A stretch of DNA of 39,952 bases from contig PSLF01000005.1 of NCBI GenBank assembly GCA_040289475.1, forward strand, positions 113,446 through 153,397, read 5' to 3'. Numbering within the stretch: position 1 is the first letter of the stretch; every line of letters begins with the position of its first letter. Shown here one piece after another: positions 39,891 through 39,952 of the stretch. Source of the DNA: Acidimicrobiia bacterium (GTDB lineage: Bacteria; Actinomycetota; Acidimicrobiia; ATN3; PSLF01). The notes beneath the pieces were generated by a model. That model saw nothing but the letters and a program-made list of their open reading frames with translations, ran no database searches and was not told the origin of the DNA. The position numbers and the translations under genes are program-made.

Positions 39891-39952
39891 GGGCCATAGC
39901 TTACCACCGAAAGAAGGCGGTGTTAGTTCCGTCGATGACTTCAAGGCGGCTG
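39880..39952 (+). CDS. Start of an unidentified gene, cut by the window edge
   Basis: ATG 39880 with AAGGA five bases upstream opens a frame that runs to the window end, giving MESEGHSLPPKEGG and about ten more polar residues without a stop. It overlaps the epimerase stop by 11 bases, like other coupled genes here. Only 24 codons are visible, with no hydrophobic segment or known motif, so no function is proposed. Confidence 0.5.
   Translation, partial: MESEGHSLPPKEGGVSSVDDFKAA

Noticed and set aside
1-39952. tRNA, rRNA, CRISPR array, insertion sequence or phage genes
   Set aside because: I looked for cloverleaf-like segments, regular spaced repeats and transposase or integrase motifs and saw none; a covariance-model scan was not possible.

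Overview
The window is a cell-surface polysaccharide locus of a bacterium with a complete-looking coenzyme F420 biosynthesis island inside it. Moderate GC (mixed, roughly 40 to 60 percent locally), frequent GTG and TTG starts, a LytR-CpsA-Psr (LCP) wall-ligation enzyme and FbiA/FbiB-like F420 genes all suggest an actinomycete. An Acidimicrobiia-like or other non-mycobacterial lineage is my inference and is not proven here.

Layout. 1-7265 (+): the 3' part of an LCP ligase, rmlA, rmlB, rmlD (no rmlC), a coiled-coil protein and two GT4 glycosyltransferases, mostly overlapping or a few bases apart. 7275-11895 (-): coiled-coil protein, GT2-GT4 fusion, and an ABC exporter (wzm, wzt with a carbohydrate-binding tail). 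11819-13369 (+): coiled-coil protein plus GT4. 13429-17749 (-): GT2-GT4 fusion and two GT4 enzymes. 17838-20844 (+): UDP-glucose dehydrogenase, UDP-glucuronate decarboxylase and a DPM1-like GT2. 20918-22624 (-): GT-C membrane glycosyltransferase. 22776-23882 (+): sugar-1-phosphate nucleotidylyltransferase. 23918-24750 (-): small membrane protein and MsrA. 24933-25865 (+): epimerase. 25862-27474 (-): GT4 preceded by the remains of an epimerase gene. 27475-29776 (-) and 29825-32651 (+): F420 genes (nitroreductase, cofE, cofD; cofG, cofH). 32679-36103 (-): GT4, epimerase, GT4. 36280-38862 (-): Wzy_C/O-antigen-ligase-like membrane protein with TPR tail. 38913-39890 (+): another sugar SDR. 39880-end (+): start of an unidentified gene.

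How it works together (inference from families). The nucleotide-sugar genes would supply dTDP-rhamnose precursors, UDP-glucuronate, UDP-xylose, probably GDP-mannose, and epimerised UDP-sugars. About fourteen glycosyltransferase domains in twelve genes assemble glycans. Wzm/Wzt would export an ABC-dependent polymer, the Wzy_C protein would polymerise or ligate, and the LCP enzyme would attach polymer to the wall. CofD, CofE, CofG, CofH and a stand-alone FbiB-type nitroreductase cover F420 assembly except the CofC/FbiD step, which is not in the window.

The most unusual points are three small coiled-coil proteins, each directly upstream of a glycosyltransferase gene; a mycobacterial-type FbiB present as two neighbouring genes; and an internally deleted epimerase that kept its stop/start coupling to the next gene. 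No stretch longer than about 180 bases lacks a gene. I saw no tRNA, rRNA, CRISPR array, transposase or phage gene.
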